Source of the DNA: Sinotaia quadrata
Taxonomy: Eukaryota; Mollusca; Gastropoda; Architaenioglossa; Viviparidae
Assembly: GCA_028829895.1 (NCBI GenBank)
Contig: CM054183.1
Coordinates: 76,867,571-76,931,570, forward strand
Length of the DNA stretch: 64,000 nucleotides
Direction: 5' to 3'
Position 1 is the first letter of the stretch. Each line of letters opens with the position of its first letter. A program made the position numbers and the translations under genes. Shown here in pieces: positions 12,301 through 22,647 of the stretch. The notes under the pieces are model-generated. The model had not been told where the DNA came from and did no database searches. It saw only the letters and a list, made by a program, of their open reading frames with translations.

Positions 12301-15300
12301 TACATGCGATGTTGGAAGCCAATGATGTAGAGGACTTAGAGGCACTGCCGTCGCCGAGACTTCTCAACACACATATGCCCATTAGAATGCTGCCATGTCA
12401 GATCAAAGAAAAGCGAACAAAACTCATTCATGTGTATCGTAATGTCAAGGATGTATATGTCTCCATGTATTTTCACTACAGCCAAAGACCTAACTCAAGC
12501 CAACTGACGATCCGGGGTTCCATGGAAGAATTGTTCAATGCTGGCATTAGTAAGTGTTTGTATATTTATCGTTTTCTGTTCGTAGGGTTCCTGAACACAG
12601 GGCTAAGTGTTTGCATATTTTAATAATATATAAATTTATTCAAAGCTGGGTTGTGGCCTGTCAGTTAATGCTGGGCTTGTACTATTGTATTAATACATAA
12701 ATTATTAATAACATAAGAAACCAAAGACACCATTCGTCTCTCTCACTTGGATATGCAGGCGCTGTAAACGTTTTCTCTTTTCCACAATATTAAAGACAAA
12801 TATTTACCGTCACACAATATTTCCGTAGGTGGAAAATTTCTTACCAAAGGAGGAGACAATCCATCTTTTGGTCTATTTTTAGCGAGCCCCCCTCCACCCA
12901 CTGTCTTTAACATATGGTTATCAATATGTGTAAGGTCAATAAATTTATTAAATCAACAATCAAATATACAACATATAAATATAATCAAAGAGCATAGATA
13001 TTTATATCACTTCACAACAATGCTTGATTAATGCTGGACAATAATTCAGTTTATCCTAGCATAGACATTAGCAGTCAATTAACATAAATATACAATCAAG
13101 TTCATAGATATCATCACGGAAATGAGAGTAGAGTTTCAGAGAAATAATATTAATATTAATATTAATAATATTAAATAATATGATATGATATCAAATGCAT
13201 ATGATTTTTTCAAAGATGGTGGCTGTCACCAGCACATATTCACAACCATGTGGTTTGCAACAAGTCACCGTCTTCCTTATTAAGATGATGACTTCATGTG
13301 CCCATTCTAGGCACATTACACAACTATTCCTGAATCTTTGATGAGCTCACAAAGCACACCATAGAGAATCATCCTGAATTTCACATGCACTATCAAGCGG
13401 GATATCACATCAGGAGGAATATCCTGAATTTTTATGTGTATTACACAACACACCATGAGGAACATACAAAAATAATCTTTGTGAATTCTTGAAACCAAAC
13501 TCAAGCCACCATTTCCACCTTATTGGTTCTTGAATGGAATTCACAGGAATCAACTTAAAGGAACACATTTTACTGATAAGTTGACAACAACACTGGATTC
13601 ACACACCAACATGACCAAGTAAGAACAGTAGTCACTGCTGCCTAGAGCGAAGGGAAAAGGGTGTGCTTTCTTTGCAAAAGTCAAATTAATGCAGCACCAG
13701 ATTTCAGGCATATTTCATCTCTTAAACTCGTTTCTCTCTTACAAGCATTCTCAACTTACAAAATCCTGCAACAATTTTATTAGCCTAATACACACACAGC
13801 ATAAGAAATATAGCATCAATCAAAATTCACAAGTACAATGTACAACGTAGTCAAATTAATGAACATAGAAATAATGGTTCAATTGCATAAGTATTCTCTA
13901 ATTCAAATCATAGATCAATAACATGCATGTATGAAATATTCTAAGTACATTCTTCCTCCTTTGTCAGTCAGTTAACTTACTATAAGCTATTGATCGTCTT
14001 TATGACCGGACTCCAGTTATATTCACATTCAAAGTGATTAGAATAGAGTACCTCTTGAACAAAGAAACTTCGGTCCATCCCCATTGGATGAGTTTGTTAT
14101 GAACAAGTGTGACTATTAGTCAGAGAAACCAGTTGGAAACAGTTTGGATTGCATCAGATATTTTCTAGCTTATTCTCAACCCACGTTGTTTACTCTTACT
14201 CTGACACGTACCATCAAAATACCATCATAAGGAGTGTCCAAGAATCGGGTCACGTTGACTTTTTAACAATTTATACAATAATTAAGTTTAGAAACAGAGA
14301 TAGGCAAATTTACTCCACCACGGGATGTGAAATGTTTGTAAATTTACTATGATTTAATTGTAGAATGTTCATTAATATTCAAATCTGGATTACAAAATAA
14401 TAAAGTTATTATCATTGTTATCACATGTTTTATAAATTTTCGTTATTTAGGTTTCATTTTCATTCATTCAAGTTATTTCATTCTGTCCAATATTTCGCTA
14501 TTTGACAAGCGTTCTCATATCATATTCACTATAGATATACATTCTCAGGGTTTTATACGGGTGTCTACTATTTCGCTATTTTTGACATGCATTCTCAATC
14601 AGACTGGTGTCTAATATTCCGCTATTTGACATGAATTCTCAGTTTTATACCAGTGTCCAGTATTTCGCTATTTGACTTGCATTTCAGTTTTATACCAGTG
14701 TCCAGTATTTCGCTATTTGACATGCATTTCCAGTCTTATAGTGGTGTCCAGTATTTGACGACTTCTCAATCTTATAGTGGTGTCCAGTATTTGACGACCT
14801 TCTCAATCTTATACCGGTGTCCAGTATTTCGGAATTTGACACACATTCTCGGGTCTTATACAGGTTTACTTGGAAAGACACGACGCACAAGTAAACCATC
14901 AGGTTCATTACATAAGAGTAAAGATTGTAATTCATCGGGTTAGGTATAAAGTTTGACAATATATTACAACTGTTTCATTAAAAGAAAAAAAGACAAACCA
15001 GTATGTAGAAACCGGGTTAAGTAATTAATAAATTCGAACACCAGCATCTGTAAAAGGTTTTAAAGAAATGTTATATTTACGTTTATTTGGTATGTTTATT
15101 TCTTTGTTTTTTTACTTTATACATATTACGTTAAATTTGTATGCTTCTTTCTTTGTTTTTCACTAAAAGCTGCGAGTGGCAATTATTTCACATATTTGAA
15201 AAATATGAATGCTTTCATGAAAGAAAATCCGGAAATTCCCGTGTTCAATATGTCCTATGAAGAAATGATGCGTGTAAGTTGAAAAAGCAATCTTAGCACA

Positions 15301-17888
15301 CCTCTTTAATTTTACGTTTAATCTTATGGTTAAAATTTTTATACTTTATTTTTCATCAATATATGATTTATACAACAAAATTATCTTTAAAAAATAAAGT
15401 AATAAGATATAAATAGAGAGTAGGTTAATATTTTTTCTTTTAAAAAACAAAACAAATCATTTATATGCCTACAGAATAAATCAATAACTCAACAGCATAA
15501 TTAAACAATAGATCAGTAACTGACCACTGTCTACATAATAGACAAATAACTAAGAGCAGGCTTACAGAATAGACAAATAACTAGAAGTAGGCTTACACAA
15601 TAGACAAATAACTAGAAGTAGGCTTACACAATAGACAAATAACTAGAAGAAGGCTTACACAATAGACAAATAACTAGAAGTAGGCTTACAGAATAGACAA
15701 ATAACTAGAAGTAGGCTTACAGAATAGACAGATAACTACAGAATAGACAGATAACTAGAAGTAGGCTTACACAATAGACAAATAACTAGAAGAAGGCTTA
15801 CACAATAGACAAATAACTAGAAGTAGGCTTACACAATAGACAAATAACTAGAAGAAGGCTTACACAATAGACAAATAACTAGAAGTAAGCTTACAGAATA
15901 GACAAATAACTAGAAGTAGGCTTACAGAATAGACAAATAACTAGAAGTAGGCTTACAGAATAGACAGATAACTACAGAATAGACAGATAACTAGAAGTAG
16001 GCTTACAGAATAGACATAACTAGAAGTAGGCTTACAGAATAGACAAATAACTAGAAGTAGGCTTACAGAATAGACAGATAACTACAGAATAGACAGATAA
16101 CTAGAAGTAGGCTTACAGAATAGACAGATAACTAGAAGTAGGCTTACACAATAGACAAATAACTATAAGTAGGCTTACAGAATAGACAAATAACTAGAAG
16201 CAGGCTTACACAATAGACAAATAACTAAGAGGAGGCCTACAAAATAGATGCATATCTCACTCACATGCCTTTATAATGGAAGAATAAATCAAAATCATGT
16301 TTACATAATATATCAATAACTGCATAAATAACAATAAAATAAATAGATTACCTATACATATAGTAAGAAGGGTATGGTTGTATGTTTGTGCGGCCTTAAG
16401 TAAAAATGTACTGGGCAGATTTTTATGGACTTTTTCTGGTCAGTTAGACAATTAGTGTAGGTTGTGGGCTTGACATCTATTTGCATCTGTCCAGGTATGG
16501 TAGCTGGCAGGGGCCTTCTACCCAGTTGCTCATTGAAGTGCAAGATATGGCAGGTACTGGCATGTCAACAGTGAAGAGAGTGTAGTCAAAGCAGTTATGG
16601 CAGATAGAGTGCCGATTCTTTCTCTGCAAAAAGACTTTTTATCACTGGTGACTGGGAGAGCTTTACTGAGCGATGCTATTCTGGCTCTAATATTTAGAGC
16701 TGGTTTCGGTGCGAACAAAGACAGACTGAGCCAAACACGTTTTTCATTTAGGCAAAATATTTGGCGAATTATTACAACTTGACCTACTAGATTGTCCAAA
16801 AATGAATAATATCGCCAGATATTTCCAGGTCATTTCGTCCAAAATTGAATAATATCGCCAGATATTTCCAGGTCATTTCGTCCAAAATTGAATAATATCG
16901 CCAGATATTTCCAGGTTATTTTGTTTAAAAATTGAATAATATCGCCAGATGTTTCCAGGTCATTTTGTGCAAGGGGAGAGCTAACTGTTAGATGCGAAAC
17001 TGCAAGATCTAAAGTCTAGTTTGCTCCAGCGAGTCAGGCAGTAGATTGTGGCGCTGAAGGTTAGAAAGATGAGTAAAAGCTTGGATGTCTCCTCTCGTAT
17101 CATCACAAATTCACAGTAAAGAATGCTGATGTAAATGCTCGTAAGATAATTCAAAATATACACGATAAAAATTATTTTAGAGAGATTTCTAAAGGACATG
17201 ACTATCTTCAGTATCTTGTTAGATACATCATTCCAGCACTATAGTGTGACACCTAAAATCACAGCAGTCATCAGAGACTCGGAGGACTAGCTTGCAATAT
17301 CCTGCTAGATACATCGTCCCAGTAACATGCAAGACTAGCTTGCAATATCCTCCTAGATACATCGTCCCAGTATCACTAGTATGACACCTAATCACAGCAG
17401 TCTTCAGAAAACGGAGAACTAGCTTGCAATGGACTCTTTGTCAGAGTAGACATTCTGCTGGTCATAATCGAAACTCGAAGGACTTACTTGCAATGGGTCC
17501 ATTTTCAGAGTAGGCTGTATTGGTAATTTGCAATCAGCCAATGGAGCATTTTTATAGTCCGTACTGATTATAAATTGAGACAGAAAGGACTAGCATACAA
17601 CAGGCCATTAGCTACAGACTTTTCATCAGTGTAGTCCTTACCGATAGCAAAGTTAGGCAAGGATTTGACTGCAATTAGGATTTGGATGTATTTTATGTGT
17701 GCTGACATTTTAACAGTAATAACATTTGAAATGTCGATGAGGACAAACCTGAACCCCTATATTTTACTTCATACATTAAATAAAAGTAATTTGATACATG
17801 ATACTATGAATGCTTTCGAATTTAATTTTTGTTGTTTGCGTATTAATGTTAATATAGATTCTAATACAACTCAGATAATTTTCTTTTA

Positions 17889-17930
<42 letters not shown>

Positions 17931-20900
17931 TTTCTTTTAAAGGACACTGTTTCAATGATCTCAAGGCTTGCCGCTTTTTTGGAAGTTAAAGCATCAGCAG
18001 AAGTTTGTGCTGACTTGGCAGAAGCCTGCAGCTTTCAGAATATGAAAACAGCTGAGCAGTTTAAGGAATCGGCGGCCACCAAGAAATGGCCAGCTAAGAA
18101 AATTAACATTTATCGGAAAGGTTAGGTTGCCATCCTCCAGCACTGTTCATGCACGCAGGCACACACAACACAGCATTACGTTAGCACACACACCTACGCA
18201 CACTCATAAATACTGTACATTATTTATATGCAAATTAAAGTAATTAACTTAAGACTATCTCGTTAAAATGTATGACACGATATTAAACTGAGCTTAAGAG
18301 ATATACAAAGTATCTGTCCGTTACAGATAGCAAGTTGGAAGAATTTAAAATAAATACTTGTTGTGTGACCCTTTCTTCACGAGACTCACGAAACAGTGTT
18401 GTATTGTCCTTTTCGTTTTGAGACTTTGTCACGAAACAATGTTGTATGATCCTTTTCGTTTCGAGACTTTGTCACGAAACAATGTTGTATGGTCCTTTTC
18501 GTTTTGAGATTGTGTCACGAAACAATGTTGTATGGTCCTTTTCGTTTTGAGACTTTGTCACGAAACAATGTTGTATGGTCCTTTTCGTTTTGAGACTTTG
18601 TAATGAAACAATGTTGAATGGTCCTTTTCGTTTTGAGACTTTGTCACGAAACAATGTTGTATGGTCCTTTTCGTTTTGAGACTTTGTCACGAAACAATGT
18701 TGTATGGTCCTTTTCGTTTTGAGACTTTGTCACGAAACATTATAACGATATTCTCGTGCCATTTGTGCAACAAGAGAATTTTAATTCGTTAGAATGCAAC
18801 AGTTTAATTCGTTAGAATGAAATTTGAAATAATCACAGTCTATCATGTCTTTTAATTGAAAATCATAATCTGTGCTCAAAGTGCCCTCCAGCGTCCACTT
18901 CGACAGAAACGGGAAGACGATCGCATTACTGTCCGACTGCTATATCGACCAAGCTATTCACATACGGTACTGTCCGACTGCTATATCGACCAAGCTATTC
19001 ACATACGGTACTGTCCGACTGCTATATCGACCAAGCTATTCACATACGGTACTGTCCGAATGCTATATCGACCAAGCTATTCACATACGGTACTGTCCGA
19101 CTGCTATATCGACCAAGCTATTCACATACGGTACTGTCCGAATGCTATATCGACCAATTCACATACGGTACTGTCCGACTACTATATCGACCAAGCTATT
19201 CACATACGGTACTGTCCGACTGCTATATCGACCAAGCTATTCACATACGGTATTGTCCGACTGCTATATCGACCAAGCTATTCACATACGGTACTGTCCG
19301 ACTACTATATCGACTAAGCTATTCACATACGGTACGTTGTCACGGTTGGGTGGCACTTTAAACACTCGTCATTTCCAGTATTTTGTCGCGTACACGATTT
19401 ACGTCTGCTCAATTTGGTGGCCTGCGTGCAATCGAAATGAAATAAGCTGTTTCAGTTTAACTGTCTCGCCCAACTGTCCGGAAAATAGGGGAGGGAGGGA
19501 GGCTGGAGCACCGTTTGTCTTTTTAAAAAATATAAACAAACAAGTAAATTTTGTCAGCTTGCCGATTTCCGGTAGAGGTTTTTGTACATTCTGGAATAAG
19601 TATCGCTAATCTTTATCCCGTGCTCAAGTGACAGATTGTTTGTCCGACTACAGACACAACAGAACCTTCTCGACAAAGTGGATGCCTGTTTGATCAATTG
19701 CAAATAACACGTAAACTATGTATGTTCTTGTTCGACCGACTGCAGCAACATACAAACTAGGTCATCAAGGTGTATGTTTATTCCACCGACTGCAGACAAC
19801 ACATAAAGTAATCTCGACAATACATGTGCTTGTTCGACCGACTGCAAACAACATATAAAGTATCTCGACAAAGTGTGTGCGTGTTCCACTGACTGCAGAC
19901 AACACATAAAGTATCTCGACAAAGTGTGTGCGTGTTCCACTGACTGCAGACAACACATAAAGTATCTCGACAAAGTGTGTGCGTGTTCCACTGACTGCAG
20001 ACAACACATAAAGTATCTCGACAAAGTGTGTGCGTGTTCCACTGACTGCAGACAACACATAAAGTATCTCGACAAAGTGTGTGCGTGTTCCACTGACTGC
20101 AGACAACACATAGAGTATCTCGACAAAGTGTGTGCGTGTTCCACTGACTGCAGACAACACATAAAGTATCTCGACAAAGTGTGTGCGTGTTCCACTGACT
20201 GCAGACAACACATAAAGTATCTCGACAAAGTGTGGGCGTGTTCCACTGACTGCAGACAACACATAAAGTATCTCGACAAAGTGTGGGCGTGTTCCACTGA
20301 CTGCAGACAACAGACACCGTCAACGTCCTGCTGGATGTTGATCGAGCGCGTAACAGACGACAAGTGGGGGTAGTCTGGGCACGGCATAAGCACGAGATCA
20401 TTCTGGTCGTTGAAAAACTTTCTCACCTGCAAACTAAATGAAATCCAACTTACTCACTTCTTCAAGTCTCAATACTTGGCATGTCCTCATCTCATCACTG
20501 TATTATATTCTGGTTATAAAATTATCGTTTTTCAATCACTGTAATGTAGTTGTGTCCGCGGTGTACAGCTCGGTATATAAATGATGAATATATTGATTAT
20601 CAGAAGCTATGTATTTCTGTTATATTGATTATCAGAAGCTATGTATTTCTGTTATATTGATTATCAGAAGCTATGTATTTCTGTTTCATATTGATTATCA
20701 GAAGCTATGTATTTCTGTTTCATATTGATTATCAGAAGCTATGTATTTCTATTTCAGATTGATTATCAGAAGCTATGTATTTCTGTTTTATATTTTTTTC
20801 GCATGTTCAAACTGATTACTCTAGATCTTCAAAGCATTAGTCGTCAGTGTCTTTTTCAGGTGAGGTAGGCGACTGGAAAAATTATCTAACCGTGGCTCAA

Positions 20901-20969
20901 AGTGAACGATTCGACAACGCCATGGAACAACTTGACAACTGCAACTTCCACTTTCAATACACTTTATAA
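9139..20969 (+). CDS. Cytosolic sulfotransferase (SULT type), 5 exons, 297 aa
   Basis: Join 9139-9319, 12229-12549, 15170-15273, 17943-18120, 20860-20969: 894 nt, 297 aa, all junctions GT-AG and in phase. SULTs transfer the sulfonate of PAPS to hydroxyl or amine groups of small molecules in the cytosol; the substrate cannot be read from sequence. Visible motifs: PAPS 5'-phosphosulfate loop FPKTGTHW (57-64, Lys59), catalytic His109 in NTHMP, 3'-phosphate site VYRNVKDVYVS (Arg131, Ser139), C-terminal RKG (260-262) with GDWKN, and the dimer motif KNYLTVAQSE (268-277) fitting KxxxTVxxxE. Positions agree within a few residues with human SULT1 proteins (Lys48, His108, Arg130, Ser138, RKG 257-259), and length is typical. 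No signal peptide or membrane segment. The ATG at 9139 is provisional because an acceptor-like TTATCAG lies 21 nt downstream. Introns are 2.6-2.9 kb and packed with tandem arrays. Confidence 0.93.
9755..10255 (+). mobile_element. 3' end of a non-LTR retrotransposon (LINE) ORF2, frameshifted
   Basis: The frame at 9786-10070 carries a C-terminal motif set of non-LTR retrotransposon polyproteins: KTLWDFEIRTDRVIPVRRQDI, then ATITDVTVPSD, then KGREKIGKYQYL and LWNVKVV. After a frameshift near 10075 it resumes with LPGNQRLAPLLKAALIGSAH and ILRKTLDLQESW, then a stop. An (ATA)n tail at about 10239-10256 ends the element, as is usual for LINE 3' ends. The reverse transcriptase and endonuclease regions are absent, so this is a 5'-truncated dead copy. 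It sits in sulfotransferase intron 1 in the sense direction. Confidence 0.8.
10592..10880. repeat. ~40-44-bp tandem array with variable A-tract, 7 copies
   Basis: Units share TAGTCATTGGTTAATTGGAA and TGTAAGTGCTAT, followed by an A-run that differs in length from copy to copy. It lies in sulfotransferase intron 1. Confidence 0.95.
10890..11060. repeat. Degenerate ~34-38-bp tandem repeat
   Basis: Four or five diverged units around TTTTCACCACTYGTAAATAG and GCATTCATT, directly after the A-tract array. Intronic. Confidence 0.75.
11760..12035. repeat. Degenerate ~43-55-bp tandem repeat
   Basis: Five or six diverged units with the core TCAATGGATTGACCAGAATA and GTGATATTGTAGTGTT, just upstream of sulfotransferase exon 2. 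Related single motifs extend left to about 11690. Confidence 0.8.
12229..12549 (+). CDS. Sulfotransferase exon 2 (catalytic His and 3'-phosphate site)
   Basis: Acceptor CCTTGCAG (ends 12228), donor GTAAGT at 12550. It completes the PAPS loop Gly61 and runs THWVWEVGSMLLAG, then NTHMPIRMLP with catalytic His109 and HVYRNVKDVYVSMYFHY with Arg131 and Ser139. It ends in AGI plus one base (phase 1). This is the most diagnostic exon of the gene. Confidence 0.95.
12700..14322 (+). repeat. 1.6-kb LTR-like interspersed repeat, copy 1 (in sulfotransferase intron 2)
   Basis: Shares long stretches with 22648-24165 and 29636-31258: AGACACCATTCGTCT, TTTACCGTCACACAATATTTCC, a CCCTCCACCCAC block, AATAAATTTATTAAATCAACAATCAAAT, GGATTGCATCAG, and an end reading TAGGCAAATTTACTCCACCA. 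The outer end near 12700 has decayed. The best-preserved copy has TG...CA termini, suggesting a solo LTR. Confidence 0.85.
14490..14860. repeat. ~45-50-bp tandem array
   Basis: Seven or eight diverged units around CCAGTATTTCGCTATTTGAC and TGCATTCTCAGTTTTATACC. It lies in sulfotransferase intron 2 between the LTR-like repeat and exon 3. Both strands stay open over part of the array, which has no coding meaning. Confidence 0.9.
15170..15273 (+). CDS. Sulfotransferase exon 3
   Basis: Acceptor CACTAAAAG ends at 15169; donor GTAAGT at 15274. It adds T-ASGNYFTYLKNMNAFMKE and PVFNMSYEEMMR, matching the SULT segment before the phosphate-binding helix (usually LFLKYEDM in vertebrates). Phases 1 to 0. 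The usual VPYGSW sequence is replaced by ITASGNY, a divergence in a substrate-proximal loop. Confidence 0.9.
15527..16240. repeat. 31-bp tandem array, ~22 copies
   Basis: Near-identical units with core AATAGACAAATAACTAGAAG and TAGGCTTACA. Shortened units (AATAGACAGATAACTAC) recur every few copies, showing segmental duplication of multi-unit blocks. Located in sulfotransferase intron 3. Confidence 0.97.
16795..16972. repeat. 42-43-bp tandem repeat, 4 copies
   Basis: Units share AATTGAATAATATCGCCAGA and TATTTCCAGGTCATTTCGTC. Located in sulfotransferase intron 3. Confidence 0.95.
17200..17640. repeat. Degenerate long tandem duplications
   Basis: Repeated motifs AGATACATCGTCCCAGTA, GACACCTAATCACAGCAGTC and GACTAGCTTGCAATATCCT recur three or four times with poor order. 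An old, scrambled array in sulfotransferase intron 3. Confidence 0.6.
17890..17927. repeat. (TG)19 microsatellite next to a 3' splice site
   Basis: A pure TG tract ends 15 nt before sulfotransferase exon 4. It is bracketed by identical AATTTTCTTTTAA 13-mers at 17877-17889 and 17928-17940; the right-hand copy is the polypyrimidine tract of the acceptor. Confidence 0.97.
17943..18120 (+). CDS. Sulfotransferase exon 4
   Basis: Acceptor TTTTCTTTTAAAG ends at 17942; donor GTTAGG at 18121 (phase 1). It encodes DTVSMISRLAAFLEVKASAE, then a short helix-rich segment and INIYRKG. This corresponds to the SULT region from the LAxFLG-like helix to the PAPS-contacting RKG. ATG codons inside it are not starts. 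Confidence 0.92.
18372..18738. repeat. 43-bp tandem array, ~8 copies
   Basis: Units share GTCACGAAACAATGTTGTAT and GGTCCTTTTCGTTTTGAGAC. Since 43 is not a multiple of 3, the open reverse frame cycles through all three phases. Sulfotransferase intron 4. Confidence 0.97.
18935..19335. repeat. 41-bp tandem array, ~10 copies
   Basis: Units share TGCTATATCGACCAAGCTAT and TCACATACGGTACTGTCCGA; one unit lacks AAGCTA. Several units carry A or TA variants of GACTGCTA in an irregular order. Sulfotransferase intron 4. Confidence 0.97.
19735..20315. repeat. 51-bp tandem array, ~11 copies
   Basis: Units share GTATCTCGACAAAGTGTGTG and CCACTGACTGCAGACAACAC. Central copies are almost identical, while left-hand copies (19735-19860) are diverged; the last two carry GTGGGCG. 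As 51 = 3 x 17 and the unit lacks stops in several frames, long frames are open on both strands (up to 238 codons), which does not imply a protein. Confidence 0.97.
20582..20790. repeat. 33-36-bp tandem array, 6 copies
   Basis: Units share ATTGATTATCAGAAGCTATG and TATTTCTGTT. It ends 70 nt before the last sulfotransferase exon. Confidence 0.96.
20860..20969 (+). CDS. Sulfotransferase exon 5 (C-terminus and stop)
   Basis: Acceptor TCTTTTTCAG ends at 20859. It encodes GEVGDWKNYLTVAQSERFDN and a short tail ending QYTL, with TAA at 20967-20969. It holds the GDWKN motif and the KxxxTVxxxE dimerisation motif. The last codons and the stop lie inside the first unit of the 63-bp tandem repeat. Confidence 0.95.
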
Positions 20970-21215
20970 AGCAAGTCTCATTGGCCCATAGAGATCACTG
21001 ACAGCAATATTTACTTATGCTACACTTTATAAAGCAAGTCTCATTGGCCCATAGAGATCACTGACAGCAATATTTACTTATGCTACACTTTATAAAGCAA
21101 GTCTCATTGGCCCATAGAGATCACTGACAGCAATATTTACTTATGCTACACTTTATAAAGCATGTCTCATTGGCCCCTAGAGATCGTGCATTGACAGCAA
21201 TATTTACTCATGACG
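20958..21215. repeat. 63-bp tandem repeat, 4 copies, containing the sulfotransferase stop codon
   Basis: TACACTTTATAAAGCAAGTC begins at 20958, 21021, 21084 and 21147, an exact 63-bp period. The first copy supplies the codons Y-T-L-stop; the others are 3' UTR. The fourth copy is slightly diverged (GCATGTCTC). Confidence 0.97.
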
Positions 21216-21231
21216 GCAATGTTATGCAGGA

Positions 21232-21290
21232 AATAAAATAAACTACACTATTGCTATATAAAGATTTCCAGCGCCCAGACTGTCAATAAA
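21232..21290 (+). terminator. Polyadenylation signals of the sulfotransferase gene
   Basis: AATAAA at 21232-21237 and again at 21285-21290 lie 263 and 316 nt after the stop, giving a compact 3' UTR made largely of the 63-bp repeats. Which one is used cannot be seen. Confidence 0.5.
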
Positions 21291-21969
21291 CTAAAATCTC
21301 TAATGTGGATTAAGTATTTTCATCAATTTAAGTTATTCAGCTAATAAGGTCATACTCGGATAATAGGAATATCATCAGTTAAAATTAAATTATGAAAGGA
21401 TTATTTAAATTCATAGGTTTAGTTTAAATATTATTCATATTTCGTTTTGACACAATTACGGTTCCGTATTTGACACATTTATACTAGCCCATATTTGACA
21501 TACGTATACGGTTCTATATTTGACACATTTGAGCACACTTCAGCAAAAGGAACAAAATTAAATAATGTGTAAAAAACGTAATTTAACTACAAGGTCAATG
21601 AAATACAGGTATCACTTATGAATTGTGCATTTGTTATTTGTGCCCCATGTGTGTAGAAAACTCCATTTTGTTGAATATTATCGCTATCTTGTACTGAGCA
21701 TGAAAATCGTTAGCAAATTAAAGGGCATATGACGTCAACACTTCGGTCATATGAGGGCATTATCGACTAATTATAACCATTAATGAAGTGGACATTTTGT
21801 ACGTGAATCTATGACTTAAATTTACATTAATTGTATGGATATTTTATGCGTGAAATTATGAATGAAGGTTTATTTAATAATGTATGCTATGTAAATCTGT
21901 GAGAGTATTATTGAATCACGAAGACATAGGTGTATTAATCTTTGACTCAAATAATACCGTAAACGAACA

Positions 21970-22010
21970 GTTTGTGTGTGTATTTATGTCTCAACTAATA
22001 CAGTAAGTAG

Positions 22011-22066
<56 letters not shown>

Positions 22067-22145
22067 TTTATGTCTCAACTAATACAGTAAGTAGACAGTG
22101 TATGTGTGTGTGTATATATGTCTCAACTAATACAGTAAGTAGACA

Positions 22146-22211
<66 letters not shown>

Positions 22212-22265
22212 TTATGTCTCAACTAATACAAATGTACCAACTAATACAGCAAGTGGACAGCTGTG
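21970..22265. repeat. Compound TG microsatellite with repeated spacer
   Basis: Two long (TG)n runs (about 22014-22062 and 22147-22208) and a short one are separated by copies of TATGTCTCAACTAATACAGT and AAGTAGACAG. The spacer and TG run form one higher-order unit, and decayed TTATGACTGAAATAGTACAT units continue to about 22500. Confidence 0.95.
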
Positions 22266-22647
22266 TGTAAACTTATGACTGGAATAGTACATTAATTATG
22301 TGGACATTAGGTGTATGCATGTAAGACTGAAATAGTACATAAATTATGAATCTATGCTGAAACTTATACATTAATTATGTCAACACTTAGGGTGAAAAAT
22401 TATGACTGAGCATTTATATTAATTATGTGGACAGATTGAGCGTGAAATTATATCTGAACATATATTAATAATGTGACATTTTCGTATATGAATTTATGAG
22501 AGAAGTAGTACATCACACATGCAGTCAGTATGTATATGAATACTTGTGTGAACTATTATATTATTATGTGTGGCAATAATAGGAATACATTGCAATCTCT
22601 CACATTGTAGTCACTCCTGTCTACAAATGAAAACAATAGGAACACAT

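Noticed and set aside
15527..16240. CRISPR-like appearance (31-bp direct repeats)
   Set aside because: Head-to-tail repeats without unique spacers in a eukaryotic intron; a minisatellite.
16530..16799. Opposed open frames of 89 and 61 codons
   Set aside because: Neither shows family motifs; they lie within sulfotransferase intron 3. Kept only as a possible relic.
18856..19609. Open frames of 153 and 245 codons on the + strand
   Set aside because: They follow the 41-bp array, which cycles through three frames without stops; no start context or family match.
19716..20432. Overlapping open frames up to 238 codons on both strands
   Set aside because: Produced by a 51-bp (3 x 17) tandem repeat lacking stops in several frames. 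All frames encode the same 17-residue theme, and the region is inside a sulfotransferase intron.
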